NCBI GenBank assembly: GCA_014621425.1 | Contig: JAANBB010000064.1 | Coordinates: 79,951 to 143,950, forward strand | DNA length: 64,000 nucleotides | Source: Cylindrodendrum hubeiense | Taxonomy: Eukaryota; Ascomycota; Sordariomycetes; Hypocreales; Nectriaceae | Direction of reading: 5' to 3' | Part shown: positions 10,991-22,915 of the stretch, in pieces | Numbering within the stretch: the stretch's first letter is position 1 | Layout of the letters: each line of letters begins with the position of its first letter | Program-made: the position numbers and the translations under genes | Notes under the pieces: generated by a model | The model's input: the letters and a program-made list of their open reading frames with translations, nothing else | What the model was told of the DNA's origin: nothing | The model's database searches: none

Positions 10991-13115
10991 TTAAATCTGT
11001 GGATATGTATGCATTTCAGTCGGCGTAGCCCATTCAAACGTACCAAGTTCGTCATCCATCAAACCAGAGAATTCTGTTGCCTGGCTCTGAGCAATGCGCT
11101 TCACCTGTCCACGCGCCCGTCGATCCAATTCGTCAGCAATGGTGAGCAGGCCACAATATTCATGAGGAGTTTTCATCTTCCTCTGGCCAAAGATTTCGCG
11201 CCCCCCATCAATCAGCTGTCGATCAGTCGAAACGAGCTCATGAGCCGGGAACTCAATCATGTTGATGAGTAATATAATCAGGCACGACGAGGCGCCACAT
11301 GTTTGAAGCCTGAATAGACAGTCAGATACGATCGTTGATCTGGACAGAGTTAAGGGAAGCTTACCAGAAAGAATATTCCGTCTGCTTGCCCAAGTTGGCT
11401 AATGTTAGACAATATCGACAATACTTGACACACGCTGCCCAGCCGCTGGGGAGCGGTGCCAAGTTTGAGCGGACTACTTCCCCATCTACCTCGTCTTCTC
11501 TGATCTCGATGACGGTCGGAGAGAGGTAGCAGTTGACCCGGCTCATCCAGCCATCATCAAACAAGAAGACAGAGTGGATCCTAAATAGACACTCAAGGTG
11601 CCGGTAGTACATGTTCATGAGTATTTGAATGTACATCTGAGGTAGTTGAGCTATGGTGTCTGCGTGTTGAAACTCTTCCGGGATTTTCTTGTGCCAGTCG
11701 TAAAGCATGTTCTCGATGCGGGAGACACTAGCCAGTCTCTGTTGTGGGTTAAGATTCTGTGCCCTTCGACTGTATAGAACGTCATAAGCTTTGCCCTCGA
11801 TAAAAGCAAGCTGCACGCGAGCACGTAAGTAATTAAATCGGACGTTGCTTTTAGCCGAGTGCAAGACGCCTATTCCGTCTTCGGGGTTTTCTTCCGGAGG
11901 TTCGACATCGGTCTCGCTGTCGAGCTGGGTATACGGGGCTTTAGCCCGGAGCGACAAGTCCTGCAAAGTTAGCGGTTTGCCGGCTGACCTAATATGCTTG
12001 TGCTTACTCTGTCTACTATGTACGCAATCCAAAAGATGCGAGATCTGCGTAACGCGACTGCGGGAGAGTGGCCGATAAGGGCCTGTTTCGAAGGTAACCG
12101 CATGCTCTGGGCCAGACGGGTAACGGTTCCCACGAGGCCGATGGCTAGTTGTGGATTTGTGCATCCTTGGTAGACTATTACCAAGCCCAATAGCACTTGT
12201 ACTCCCATGAGATCCTCACGCCAGGTCATCAAGTCTGCCATTGCAGACTGGACGTTACGCACACAATGGGACAGCCTGGGGTCGTCCATGGGCAGATCGT
12301 CCAGAATGCGAAAACTAATTGCTAATACGATGTTGATGGCAGCCCAGGGAACCACTGACCGCTTTGAAGGGGACGAATACCAGTCCAACAATATGCGCAT
12401 AAAGGTAGGTTCGTCAAACAGCGGGGTGAGGCGATTGTAGTTCTGGAAATAGTTATCCACGGTTGGCAAGACTTCCGACAAAGGTGGAAGTTCCGGTTGC
12501 TTCGTTGTGACGATCATGTCCGCGTCTACCTGTTGAAGGGAAAAGCCTAGGCATGCTAGGCTTGCGGGTTCGACATCGTTCCACTTGTTCATTGATGGTG
12601 AGGGTCCCCAGGTGCCTGAGCGGTCAGTTGTCGCCGGTGTGAACGAATCGGCGCCTGCATTATGGTGAATGTCTTGCGGAAGCGACCCGGTTGTACTTGG
12701 TTGCGCCGTTGCGAGCTGTGCTAAGTGGGACTCAATACTTGCAAGACGGGCCTCCATAGCCTCGACTCGGTCCGGCCTAGATCTCACATTAGCGATATGG
12801 ATTCATCAGTCGGCTGTGGTGACCGATGGGACCGCTCTGCTTACTGCGGCGATGGTGACACTGCATGTGCTGGTTCAGTGGTTCGTAGAGGAGCTCTCCT
12901 CCTCCCCATGCTAGTAGTTGTGATTCTGCAGCCAACTCCATAGAGCGTGCAGTTGGTGCAGATTGGCTTCAATGCGTCGCATTTGATCTTTCTTGAGACG
13001 CAGAAGTCGCAGGCTACGGCCGAACCGATCAGTATCTAGATGCCAAACTATGGAAGAGTGCTCTGGGGTTGCGGTTCTCACCTTTGCGCCTGCGCGCGTG
13101 TGCAGCGACTTCCAT
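10991..13115 (-). CDS. Zn2Cys6 transcription factor with fungal-specific TF domain
   Basis: Five exons: 13082-13115, 12845-13013, 12008-12782, 11365-11960 and 10991-11309, giving 630 residues. Residues about 12-39 form the binuclear zinc cluster CDFC...KCDALKPICTNC...C, with all six cysteines present. A short coiled region (EAMEARLASIESHLAQ) follows as the usual dimerisation linker. From about residue 150 the helical fungal TF domain (PF04082-like) is visible, including SFRILDDLP, QSMRLPS and IAYIVDRDLSLR. It is predicted nuclear and DNA-binding at CGG half-sites. It lies 375 bp upstream of the SDR and downstream of the permease on the same strand, so it is a candidate pathway regulator. A dead copy of its promoter and first exon lies at about 41646-41800. 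Confidence 0.9.
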
Positions 13116-13741
13116 CTTCGATGATTGAGAGGATTGAATCCCAGGCCCGATTTGCATGCCGCTTGGAAGCGGTCTAGTCGTCGCCTGTTACTAAGCCACT
13201 ATCCCAATACGGATGTTGAGCGGGCCTTGATATGTGGCTTTGTCCGTGCTAGCAGCCAGGGTTACATAGGGCGGCATGCCCAACCTTGCAATGGACCAGT
13301 GTAGGCATGAGGCCAAAAGATCAAACAATTCAAGTAAGACACGTTACTGAGACGTGCCAAAACGTCGCCATATCCGAACTGTGAGACTTAGCGAGGCCTG
13401 GCTCTATGTGCCGGAAGTCAGCGCCTCATCTACCCTTCGATGAGTGGGGACCAAGCTACCAAGTCCATGCATCCTTGGCAGAATAACGTAACGGAGATTT
13501 GACCTAATTGAGTTGCTTACAACTTTTCCGCAGCGATAGAAGGATCTCGCCCAGTAGCATGAGAGAGTCCCATCAGGGATCTCCGGTGGCAGATCAAGAA
13601 GCGAGGCCATGGCTTTCTTAATATCGTAAAATGGCATAACGTTCAATATGATGCGAACAGATGGTATGATGACACAGTGATAACCGAATTTATTATAACG
13701 AATCTCACCTCAAGTTACTCGTAGTTTAAATAATAGACCTA

Positions 13742-15651
13742 TTACTCTAATCCATTTGGTACGTCTGTCTGAAAATGTTTGCGACCATGGAAATAATAAC
13801 CTGACAGGCTGAGAATTGTGCCAGCAACCAGGAATACCGGCGTCATGTTCGCATTGCTTGCGGTAACCGGGTAACCGGGAGGCAGGCTGTAGACAACCAT
13901 GGTCCACGCCTCGTAAATAACCGTGAATATGGCAAAAGCCATCCCGACACTGTATGGAAGCTTAAAAACTCCATTGCCAATATATCGACGGCGATTCAAG
14001 ATTGTGGGTACGAAAAAGACGATGTAACCGGCAGCTAAAGATTGTCAAGGTGCGTTCTTGTAAAGAGTGGTGTTTCTTTGAGAACCTACCGTAAAATATG
14101 CCTGAAGATCCCAAGATGATACTGAACCCTGCCTGGCTGCCGAGATAAATAAATCCAAGCAGGAAGTTGATGAATGTCGATACGTAAAGCATGTTTGTAG
14201 GGATATTGCGGTAAGCATCGACTTTGGAAAACCAAGTGTGATATGGGACTGGGATGTGTCAGCGATTGCAGTTACGTGAGAATTCAATGACGAAAAGAAT
14301 CAATGGGGGAATTTACCAGCTCCGTCTCTTGCAAACCCATACATAAGGCGAATGTTTGCTAAGAAATAATTAAAGCAAGCAAAGAATGCTGGGACCAGGA
14401 CAATTAGTAGCAGAATAAGAGTGACGGCACGGTTATTTGTTGCATCCAGGTAAACCGCTCCAACCACGGAAGGGAATGAGGACTGGAAAAGCGCATCATA
14501 ATCAAGGACCGTATAGTATGCGGCAATGTAGAAGCCGAGGAGCCTGAGTTGCAAATATCAGTACAAAGACCGATAGCAAGATGCGACCGGACCTAGAACC
14601 TACATTATCGTGCTTCCAATCTGCTGGGCGGCGAGACCAATGGGCAAGTTTCTGGAAGGGTTTTTGACATCTTCTGCCATGTTGAGAATGAAGTGAGGGG
14701 GCCCAAACCCGTAAATTGGGCCTAATAAGCCTAACATGGTACACATAATTGGCGACTCAAACCCGGTGAAGTTCTGGAAATCGAACCAGACGATGCTATA
14801 GAAATAGTTAACAAACAGTGCTTCTAAAACAGGGTGAGCTTATCTTACTCGTCAGCAGCCTTGACTGGACTGAAGCCAACAAGGAGTCCAATCGTGAGAA
14901 AGAGTCCACCGGCCAAGAAGACAACTTGAATACATGGTCAGCTATGGTTCTTCAAAGGTGGGGTTTGTCTTCATACAGGCGATGGAGCTCAACAATGGTA
15001 AAATGCGACTACCATAGAGCAGGACCAACAGGGCGAACACATTCCAAAATTGATACAGCAAGAATACTTGCCAACGGGTAGGGTTGTAGTCATCATGAAA
15101 GATTGCGGCGCAGGTAAGGATCAATTGCGACAAGACGATTAAAAACGCCGGCGGCGAGAAGAGACCACCGAGGCAGTGGAATGCTCCGGTCATATAGCCC
15201 TGTGGTCGGTTAGCAATTATGTAGTTAAAGCTGCTATAATGTTGAAAAATCAAGTCCGTCTGAGATGCGCAATAAATAATAAACTCTGAAAACTCACACA
15301 AAAGCGGCCCCATTTCGGTCCAGCCACCTTTGACGCGATGTGCGTGCAACCGGCTGCTGATGGGTATGCAGAGCCGAACTCGGCAAGACAAGCAACCACC
15401 ACGCAAAGGCATACAGAGATGCAGATGGTTCCCCAGATGGCAACGGGTGCTCCGCCACCAAAGATGGCAATTGTCAGCGCAGTTGCTGCAAAGGCCCAAG
15501 AGCCAGGGAGCACGATGGCTTGTGCAGACAAGGTCCACACGCCATAGTTGCGCTGCAATTTCCCATCCCCACCGGTAATCGCAACTACTTCCAAGTCGAC
15601 ATCGGAGACGGAATTTGCGCCTTCGGATTTGGTCGCAATTTTCTCAGACAT
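13742..15651 (-). CDS. Amino acid/GABA-type permease (APC family)
   Basis: Seven exons: 15298-15651, 14977-15199, 14849-14924, 14604-14795, 14317-14543, 14090-14248 and 13742-14034, giving 507 residues. The ATG at 15651 gives a hydrophilic N-terminus. About 12 membrane segments follow, as in the fungal amino acid-choline permease group (GABA permease, Hnm1-like). Family marks include GGxxxxxWG early on, NMAEDVKNPSRNLP around helix 6, IRLMYGFARDGA, and PYHTWFSKVD. It should import an amino acid or amine across the plasma membrane with protons. The start is 590 bp from that of a divergent Zn2Cys6 gene, suggesting shared control. Substrate is not deducible; context suggests arginine, agmatine or GABA. 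Confidence 0.9.
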
Positions 15652-16241
15652 TGTGCAGCAGATCAAGCGAGACAAAATTCAAGGGTATCTAGTGCTTGCA
15701 GGTCAATTGCTGCTGTGGTTTCCGGGAGACACTCAATCAGATATAGAGGCGAGATCCCGTCAAGTGTCGGCCATTCGATACCAACAAAAGATGCAATGTA
15801 GACAAGGCCATGGAAACTTATCAGCACCAAACCAAATGTACTCTCACTGTCGGCTGATGTCAAAATGCAGTGGCTGCAACCGGGGAGCAGCAAAAGCGAC
15901 ATGCACTGATAACAACCCAGCTAGCGATAACTGGGAGCGATAGCGAGAGATTCTGGTTAGATACGAGTTAAGATACGACCCTTGACACCAAAACCTTAGC
16001 ATCTGATTCGCTAAGAATGACCCACCCCTGACTTATTGTGCACGTGTGTTAAATGTCCCAAGATACGGAGTAGAGGAGTCATCTGTCGATAAGCGATGTT
16101 CCCGTGGCCCCCAGTCCACAACGCGCGGGGTATCATGTTACGTCCTGCAAACCAACTCATTGTCGAGTTGAATTGAATGCGCGATACTGGCCAGATACGA
16201 TTGATCCCCGTTCCTGCCGATCTTTGCAGCATTGGCCCAGT
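15652..16241. promoter_or_regulatory. Divergent promoter region, permease and Zn2Cys6 gene
   Basis: The 590 bp between the permease ATG (minus) and the regulator ATG (plus) contain no supported gene. Open frames here are short and uncertain. An ACGGAGTA word lies near 16072. The layout would allow the regulator to act on both genes. Confidence 0.4.
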
Positions 16242-18658
16242 ATGACTAGCACAATGCATCACCCCCAATCAAGTACACAATCTCTCACTGCGGTAACCCC
16301 ACCCTTCCTTGGCACCCTTCAGCTTTGGCAGCTCGCTGATAGGCCACATTTCCAAACAGTGTGATCTTTGCCATTACAGAAAGGTAAAATTATGTAGCGG
16401 CACATCCTGTGCTTAATTGACTGTCAATGCGCTGACTAGTGGCGTCTTTCAGGTCAGATGTGACAGGAAAGACCCCTGTGATCGCTGCACCGAGTCCTTC
16501 GCAAAATGCCTGCGAACGAGGTCGGTGAAGCGTACGAGGCGGAGACGTCAACTCTGGCAGCAGATTACCAGCCCGTTAGATAATTTCCCGTCTTCGTTAC
16601 ATTCAAGCTCGTACTAACGACGACAGAGTTGAGCCATTGGATAACGAGGCGAATCAAGCCCGAGAGCCCACCAAATCGCCAGATATGACCAGCTACTCAT
16701 TCCAAGATGAGATGGTACCCAACAATGACCAGTTACAGCCTGTAAGTCCGAGGGAAAGTCCTCCCAATTGGGTTCTTGGCCAAGGCGAGAGCACATCCTG
16801 GCCAGACTTGATGGACCGGGTTGAACCGAGTGCCGAGAGACCCAACTCTCAGCAGAGTTTAAATCGGCCGCCTACAAGGTCTTCATGGGACTGCCATTCA
16901 GATCCCAGTCTGCCGCAACAAACATCGTCAGACCAAGGCAGCAGTCACGAGGGTCAGATAGCTGCAATATTCGAGGCTCAAGCTTATATCCAGAGCGAAC
17001 TTGCAGAAAACCCCAGGCTTGGCCCTCAAGAACGTGAGATTCTTGAGCTGGCCATGACCTTGTCATCCCAAACCTCTTCCATCAAAGATAAATCTATGAC
17101 GGATGTTACAAGTATAATTACAGGAAAAGCAGACTTTTGTGACCCTAACATGTACCCTTCTGCCGAAGCCATGTGCTACATATTGAGTGGTAAGCTTCCC
17201 GAGTTCGAGATTCATCAAAATACTCATATCCTTAGGGTATCGCACTGTTGCCGCCTCCTTTCATTCAGAACTTGCATCCATCATTTCCAAAGGAACATTT
17301 GAGCGGATGGCATTTGCTCTCATAGATCAACAGGTTCAAGGTCATATTCGAGTACAGTATATTGTATGCGTCAACTTCTTCGCACTCACCTTTGTGGTCG
17401 GACTCGAGGCCGAAGGCCAAACTCCGTCCATGAAAGAACGGCATAAGTCTCTCCAAGAGAGATATCGAAAGAATGCATTTACGGCCCTCGGCTACATCAG
17501 TGTACTTAACCCTGTCAGTTTGTCGCTACTTCAAGCACTGCTCGCTGGTGTAAGTCAAGCCTAGATCCCAACCAAAGGGGAATATCATGATTGCAACTGA
17601 CAGTATTTCTCCTATTTAGGCAATGTTATTTCAGATGGCAGGCAGCGTTGATAAGTGTGCCCAGCTGAGTGCCGCCGCTTGTGTTGTCTGTGCCCAAATG
17701 GGCGGCCGTTACTTTGCAAGCCTGGCTTCGGGAGCTTCTGAGCAGGATTCCTTAGAAGTTCGCCAGTGTCTTGGACATTGCTACATATTGGACAAGTCTT
17801 TATCAATGACTTTAGGCCGCCGCTCGTTCTTACCTGAGATGGAAGTCAACGCAGCCATGCTGATCCCGCCAGCAGTGAACATGCCGAGTGCTCCCATCTT
17901 CAACATTTATGTCGAGTTTGCCAAAGTCCAAGATGCAATTGCTCGGGATATGCGAGCTTCACGATTGCGTTCAAGCAACGATAAAACGGGCCTTATTAAG
18001 TCTCTACGCTTGAAGATGAATGATATTAGAGTCAAAATTCGAAAGGTATGTGCCCATTGCCAACACATTTCACTCATCCACCAGTTGACTTATTCTCAAG
18101 TTTCGGTTGCATCCCCCGCACTGCACTGATCACCTCTTGCAAGGAGAGTGGATGGGCGTGGACTTTACTTATTTCACAATCATGACTACCATCACCCGTC
18201 TACATCCGAACTTTTCGACCGATCAACACGTCAGGGAAAATTGCCTGGAGCACGCAAGACGCTCACTCTCCGAACTCCAGAACATGGAAGTACATGGTCT
18301 GAAAGCTGGCGGACACCAAAACGCCTACTGTTTATCTGTAGCCTGGTAAGTTAAATGCTAAAACCAATCGCCACTCTCCGTCTACGCTCAACATTTAATA
18401 AATGCTCATAGGATTGTGCTACTATACCCCCTTTGTCCCTTTTTTACTCTGTTCTGTAATGTTGTAGAAACATCAGACAGGAAAGACTTTGAGCTTCTAG
18501 AGGAGGTCACCAATGGGTTATCAATGTTCGCAGAAGCCAATGCATCGGTCAGGAACGTACAAGAATTATGCAGCACCCTTGTCTCATTAAGTAAGCCGCG
18601 TGTAAATGATTTCAACAACGATGAGATCTCATTTCACGACGTTGGGGACCAGATATAA
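16242..18658 (+). CDS. Second Zn2Cys6 transcription factor
   Basis: Eight exons: 16242-16292, 16360-16383, 16453-16574, 16627-17189, 17236-17549, 17620-18045, about 18149-18345 and 18412-18658, giving about 647 residues. The zinc cluster is itself split by two introns and reads ACDLCHYRKVRCDRKDPC-DRC-x6-C with all six cysteines. A basic run RRRR follows. The middle part is low-complexity (Ser/Pro/Gln), then the helical fungal TF domain with LGHCYILDKSLSMTLGR. The last exon contains LLYPLCPFFTLFCN, typical of the C-terminal region of this family. ATG 16254 is an in-frame alternative start. The acceptor of exon 7 is the least certain splice site. It is divergent from the permease and convergent with the MATE gene. 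Confidence 0.87.
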
Positions 18659-19084
18659 AGTCGATTTGAATAGTGTATCACAACAGGCTCATAAATGCAC
18701 ATTTAACGTCCAATTTCTTTCAGGAGCAGATTCAAATTTTATCTCATCTTGATCAAATATGGTCATCTGGATTTACTCAGCACTGGGACCAGGAGTGGTT
18801 ACCAGGTGACGATTAATATGGGTAATACATAAAATTTGGGCCTTTTTCACAAACTATTTAATCTAAACATTCAGCTACACATGTTATGTGGATCTTATTT
18901 TCTTTACAAAATGATCGAGGTAGATTTGCACTACCCTCTGGCTGTGTGGCTTCCTTAGGGCCATGTGTCCAAGGCTGCCTTTGCATTTCTCTCTTGTGCT
19001 GCACTGACAGCAACATCCCAGGATGTGCAATAAAGAAGGTATCCTCCTATGATCACCGAGTTCCTGTCAAATAATCATTAGATT
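18659..19084. other. Convergent intergenic region, regulator 2 and MATE
   Basis: 426 bp, AT-leaning, between two stop codons. Nothing beyond 3' untranslated sequence is apparent. Confidence 0.5.
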
Positions 19085-20706
19085 TCAATCGGTTAACACG
19101 AGGAGGGAGTCTAACAAGGTAAGGGCAACGGCAATGCCAGTCCAAAGACCGACTAGCTCCCACTGCAGCCAGAAGGCGGCAGTAAAGCTAATTGGCATAG
19201 CGATAATGTAGTAACAGAATATGCTAATAACACTTCCTACTAGCTGATTCCCCAGAGCCCTCAGGGTTCCATTCATGGTTGTTGCTAAGGAATCAACAAG
19301 TTGGAAAGCAGCAATGATAGGGATAACCTTGATGACTTGCTCGATAACGCTTTCGTCATTGGTCAACCAACGAGCAGCAGAGCCTCCGAGACCTATCATT
19401 AAATTGAAGTTGAATACTCCAGCCAAACAAGCGCCGACCGCAGCCATCTATCTCCAGTTAGAAGCTGTCATCGTTCACCCCGCCGCTGGGATCTTACCTT
19501 GGCACATTGTTTCGCCGGGTGGATAAGCCCAGCCCCGATGAGGTTCCCTATCTGAGTCGAAGAAGCGACCGCCAGTGCGAAGGGAACCTGGAAAGTCAGT
19601 GCAATCAGGGGGCTGAGGATGCTTTGTGCAGCCAGTTGTGTGGTGGAGATGTATGAGGCGGCAAGAGTCAACACTTCAAAGGCAACAAACTCGGCTTCGA
19701 GCATAAAAAATCCCGGAAAGGCCAGTTGAATCATTACGCCCCAGTTTTGGAATGCCTTCATTGTAAGCCCATTCCAGCATTTCTTACCGTCAATGAAGTA
19801 GACATAGAGGAACAAGAAGAACGGAAGCAGGTTGTTGCTAATCGCAGCCGAAATGGGGGCCCCAATAAACCCCAATTGCATTTTCCAGACGAGAAACCAA
19901 TTGATGAACATATTCAATGGAGCAACGAAAAGCAGGATAAAGGTCGTAGCATGGAAAATCCCTTGTGCCTGTAGGAATCGTTTGCCGGCCTCGAACGATG
20001 CATATCCTGGTGCGCCCAATAACAAAATTCGTAGGTAGAGCCCGGCGAGATCTGCTGTACTCTTGTCGGGCACTATTACTCCCAGAATCTTGTCGGCATG
20101 ATACCAAACAACCGATATTGGGATAGTCAATATCCAGAGAAAGAAGACCATCTGCTGGAAATAAAGGCCGACCAAATGGTTTTTCTCAGATCCATAAGCT
20201 TGTGCGCAGAGTGTATCGAGGGCGGTAGCCATGCCTTGATAGACAGCATACCCTGAAATATTTGCTGACATGACTGATAAGGAAACTATGATGTGTTATT
20301 ATCACTTTCTTTTGCACTAGGCTCGGACTTACATGCCTGCGGCCAGCTCAGTCTTGCCAAGATGGCCAACTGCGAAGACATTTGTAAGACCAAGCGAATG
20401 CTGCAATAGACCTGCGACTATCAAAGGTATAGAATTTTTTGACAATATCCGAGCCTCTTGCGCCCAGCCGTATCCCAATTCTTGTTGTGCCACTTCAGGA
20501 TCGATCTCAACCCTGCTTGGGTGAGCCCTGGCATTGATGTGTTCGGGCCTTCCATTAACAAGTAGCGGTGTTCTCTCGGAGGACGCTACCTGAGGAGGAA
20601 ACGATAAGAAATTATCAGATTGCGCAGGGTCGCTTCCGTCCATTTTGCTCAGGGAATGGGATAGTGGAGGCTGTGGTGGTGATGTAGAAGGAAAGGTCAT
20701 AGTCAT
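19085..20706 (-). CDS. MATE family efflux transporter
   Basis: Three exons: 20337-20706, 19498-20285 and 19085-19447, giving 506 residues. The hydrophilic N-terminus of about 75 residues is followed by 12 predicted membrane segments. Family marks are ISLxxGLLQHS-type helix 1, SANISGYAVYQGMATALDTLCAQAYG, and the LGAPGYASFEAGKRFLQAQGIF segment. MATE proteins export cationic drugs, organic cations or metabolites by H+ or Na+ exchange, at the plasma or vacuolar membrane. Intron 1 fits only if the donor is GC rather than GT (CGCAG|GCATGT), restoring ELAAVSLSVMSANIS; a GT two codons on gives a phase clash. It is divergent from the agmatinase with 540 bp between starts, so the two may be co-regulated. 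Confidence 0.9.
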
Positions 20707-21246
20707 GACTATGATAATATAGCACTAAGAGTGAACAGAATTGAATTCACCAATTCACGTGCCGATCTTCCGAGAGACTAGCTCGAAATGCTTTCAATGG
20801 CGTAATGACTACTTTGTTCCGGAACCCTGGGGAAATCTGCGCATCTCGGAACACCCGGCATCCGTCTAGTGCCCATGACTGCTGGTATAGCGAACGCATT
20901 ATAATCGTAAACACGCCACCTGGGGCCATGTATTTTGCTTGTTTATCTCGTAGGACTTTCCTTGAACCCTTTTCCGATATCTGGAGTCTTATCTATCCCG
21001 AGTTTTCGGCCGATGTGGTGGTTGAGTCCGACGCTTGCCGTATCTTACCTTATCTGCTCCCAGTCGGATCAGCTGGATGTCTCGGCGAGCCAAATTGGGG
21101 TTCTCGGCCAGCTAAATTGGGAATCTCGTGCAGTCCGCTGAGTCAGCCTAACATCTTGTTTGCTATTAACACTTCCATTTCGAGCCATCCTGCAATTGGG
21201 TTCCAATTCAATTAGATCCTTCATTTCATTATTCCATTATTTTGCT
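20707..21246. promoter_or_regulatory. Divergent promoter region, MATE and agmatinase
   Basis: 540 bp between the two ATGs, without a supported gene. Between about 21085 and 21125 the motif GCCAAATTGG / GCTAAATTGGGA occurs as two near-copies about 25 bp apart, a possible regulator site. This is inference only. Confidence 0.35.
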
Positions 21247-22645
21247 ATGAATTATTCAGTAGCTTTGCTCGCCGTAGCGTCGCTGAGCAACCAGCTCCTT
21301 GGCGCCATCGCATATGTTCCCAAACCGCCTAGAGATCAGATCAAACTAGGCAATGAGCCTCAAGAAGCACAAACCTTTCACCAGACTTCCATCTACCGTC
21401 CCCCGGACGATTATTCTTTGATGGGATCCAGGCCAAATGCACCCCAAGAGTTTCACATGTATGACAACTTTGGCAAGGACTCCCCAATGCCCGGGATTGC
21501 GACCTTTGCCCATATTGACTGGACGAACTGCTTTGTACCTGAGAACGACGGGTCCTTTGACATTGGTATTGTGGGTATGCCCTTCGACTTGGGTGTGAGC
21601 TATCGCCCTGGGCAGCGATTCGGCCCGGCAGCTACTCGAACTGCCGCGCAACGAATGGCTCCGTTCATCTCATGGAGGTGAGATATAACTTGATGCGATA
21701 ATTCCTTGGTCATTTCATTAACATATGAAAGCATGGCTCACGGCATGGTCAACCCATTCTTAGACTGGGCTACTGTTGTCGATTGTGGAGACATTCCTAA
21801 TTCTGTTTTTGACAAATATGAGGCGGTTCAGGAGCTTGGTGCTGGACTTCACTCAATGGCATCTCGAAAGCCCAAGGACACGGTGAAGGGTGACAAAGTT
21901 CGCTTGATTACCCTGGGTGGGGATCATACTATCAGTGAGTCCGTCTCGAATTCTGCATTGTTTATCATGGCAGGTCCAATACTGATACGCCATTTAGCAC
22001 TTCCCTCCCTCCGTGCCCTGTATCCTGTGTGGGGTGAGATGGCAGTCATTCACTTTGATTCTCACCTTGATACCTGGAACCCCGCGCAGTGGGGTGGGGG
22101 ACTAAATAAGTATGATGAGATTACGCATGGGACTCTTCTTCACTTTGCTCATGAAGAAGGTCTTCTAAAAAACGACACTAGCATTCATGTTGGGACTCGT
22201 GCAGTGCTCTTTGACAAGAATGAGGATCTTCGGCATGATGCTGAATGCGGATTCCAGTGCATCATGGCTACAGATGTCGATACAATTGGTATCAATGCAA
22301 TTGTTGAGAGAATAGTAGAGAGAGTTGGTAACAATCCTGTCTACGTCACCATCGATATCGATGTTCTCGATCCTGGTGAGTGTCAAACATAAATTTCGAA
22401 GTGCTTTACTTACACCACTTACAGCCTTTGCTCCAGCTACCGGCACGACCGAAATTGGAGGATGGTCGACCCGTGAACTTGTAGCTGTGCTCAGAGGCCT
22501 TAGCAATGCAGGTGTCCTCATTATTGGGGCTGATGTTGCGGAGCTTTCGCCAGTCTATGACGATGCATCCCAGACTACAGCGACAGCTGTCGCACAGCTC
22601 GTGTTTGAACTATTGCAGTGGATGGTAAAAGTTCCATATAACTAG
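21247..22645 (+). CDS. Agmatinase/arginase-family ureohydrolase with signal peptide
   Basis: Four exons: 21247-21677, 21732-21934, 21998-22375 and 22425-22645, giving 410 residues. The N-terminus (MNYSVALLAVASLSNQLLGA) looks like a cleavable signal peptide, so the enzyme should enter the secretory pathway. The ureohydrolase core follows with FDLGVSYRPGQRFGP, GGDHT, HFDSHLDTW, HVGTR and DIDVLDPAFAP. The expected Mn2+ ligands are all present: His of GGDHT, Asp/His/Asp of DSHLD, and two Asp of DIDVLDP. The DSHLD form and YRPGxRFGP favour agmatinase-type enzymes over arginase: agmatine + water to putrescine + urea. Flanked by two exporters and near a permease, it may release or consume extracellular amines. 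A guanidinobutyrase activity is an alternative. Confidence 0.9.
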
Positions 22646-22915
22646 CGTGACTCTCCACGGGGAATTCCTATAAATTTATATCATATCATGCTCCATTCTC
22701 CCGGGGCCTTGTTAGTCATTGTGTCTGGAGCACCTTAGATCGTGAACAATGTAGAAATGATTGCAAGCATGCTAAAAGTCCAAAGTTCTTATGCGACATA
22801 GAACTGGGGGATATTTCTCAGGTACAAGCATTTCCTACATCGAGGTTATGATAGTAAGCAAGACTATCATGTTAATAATCTCAATATGCAGGATTTACTA
22901 CGCAGTAACGCAACT

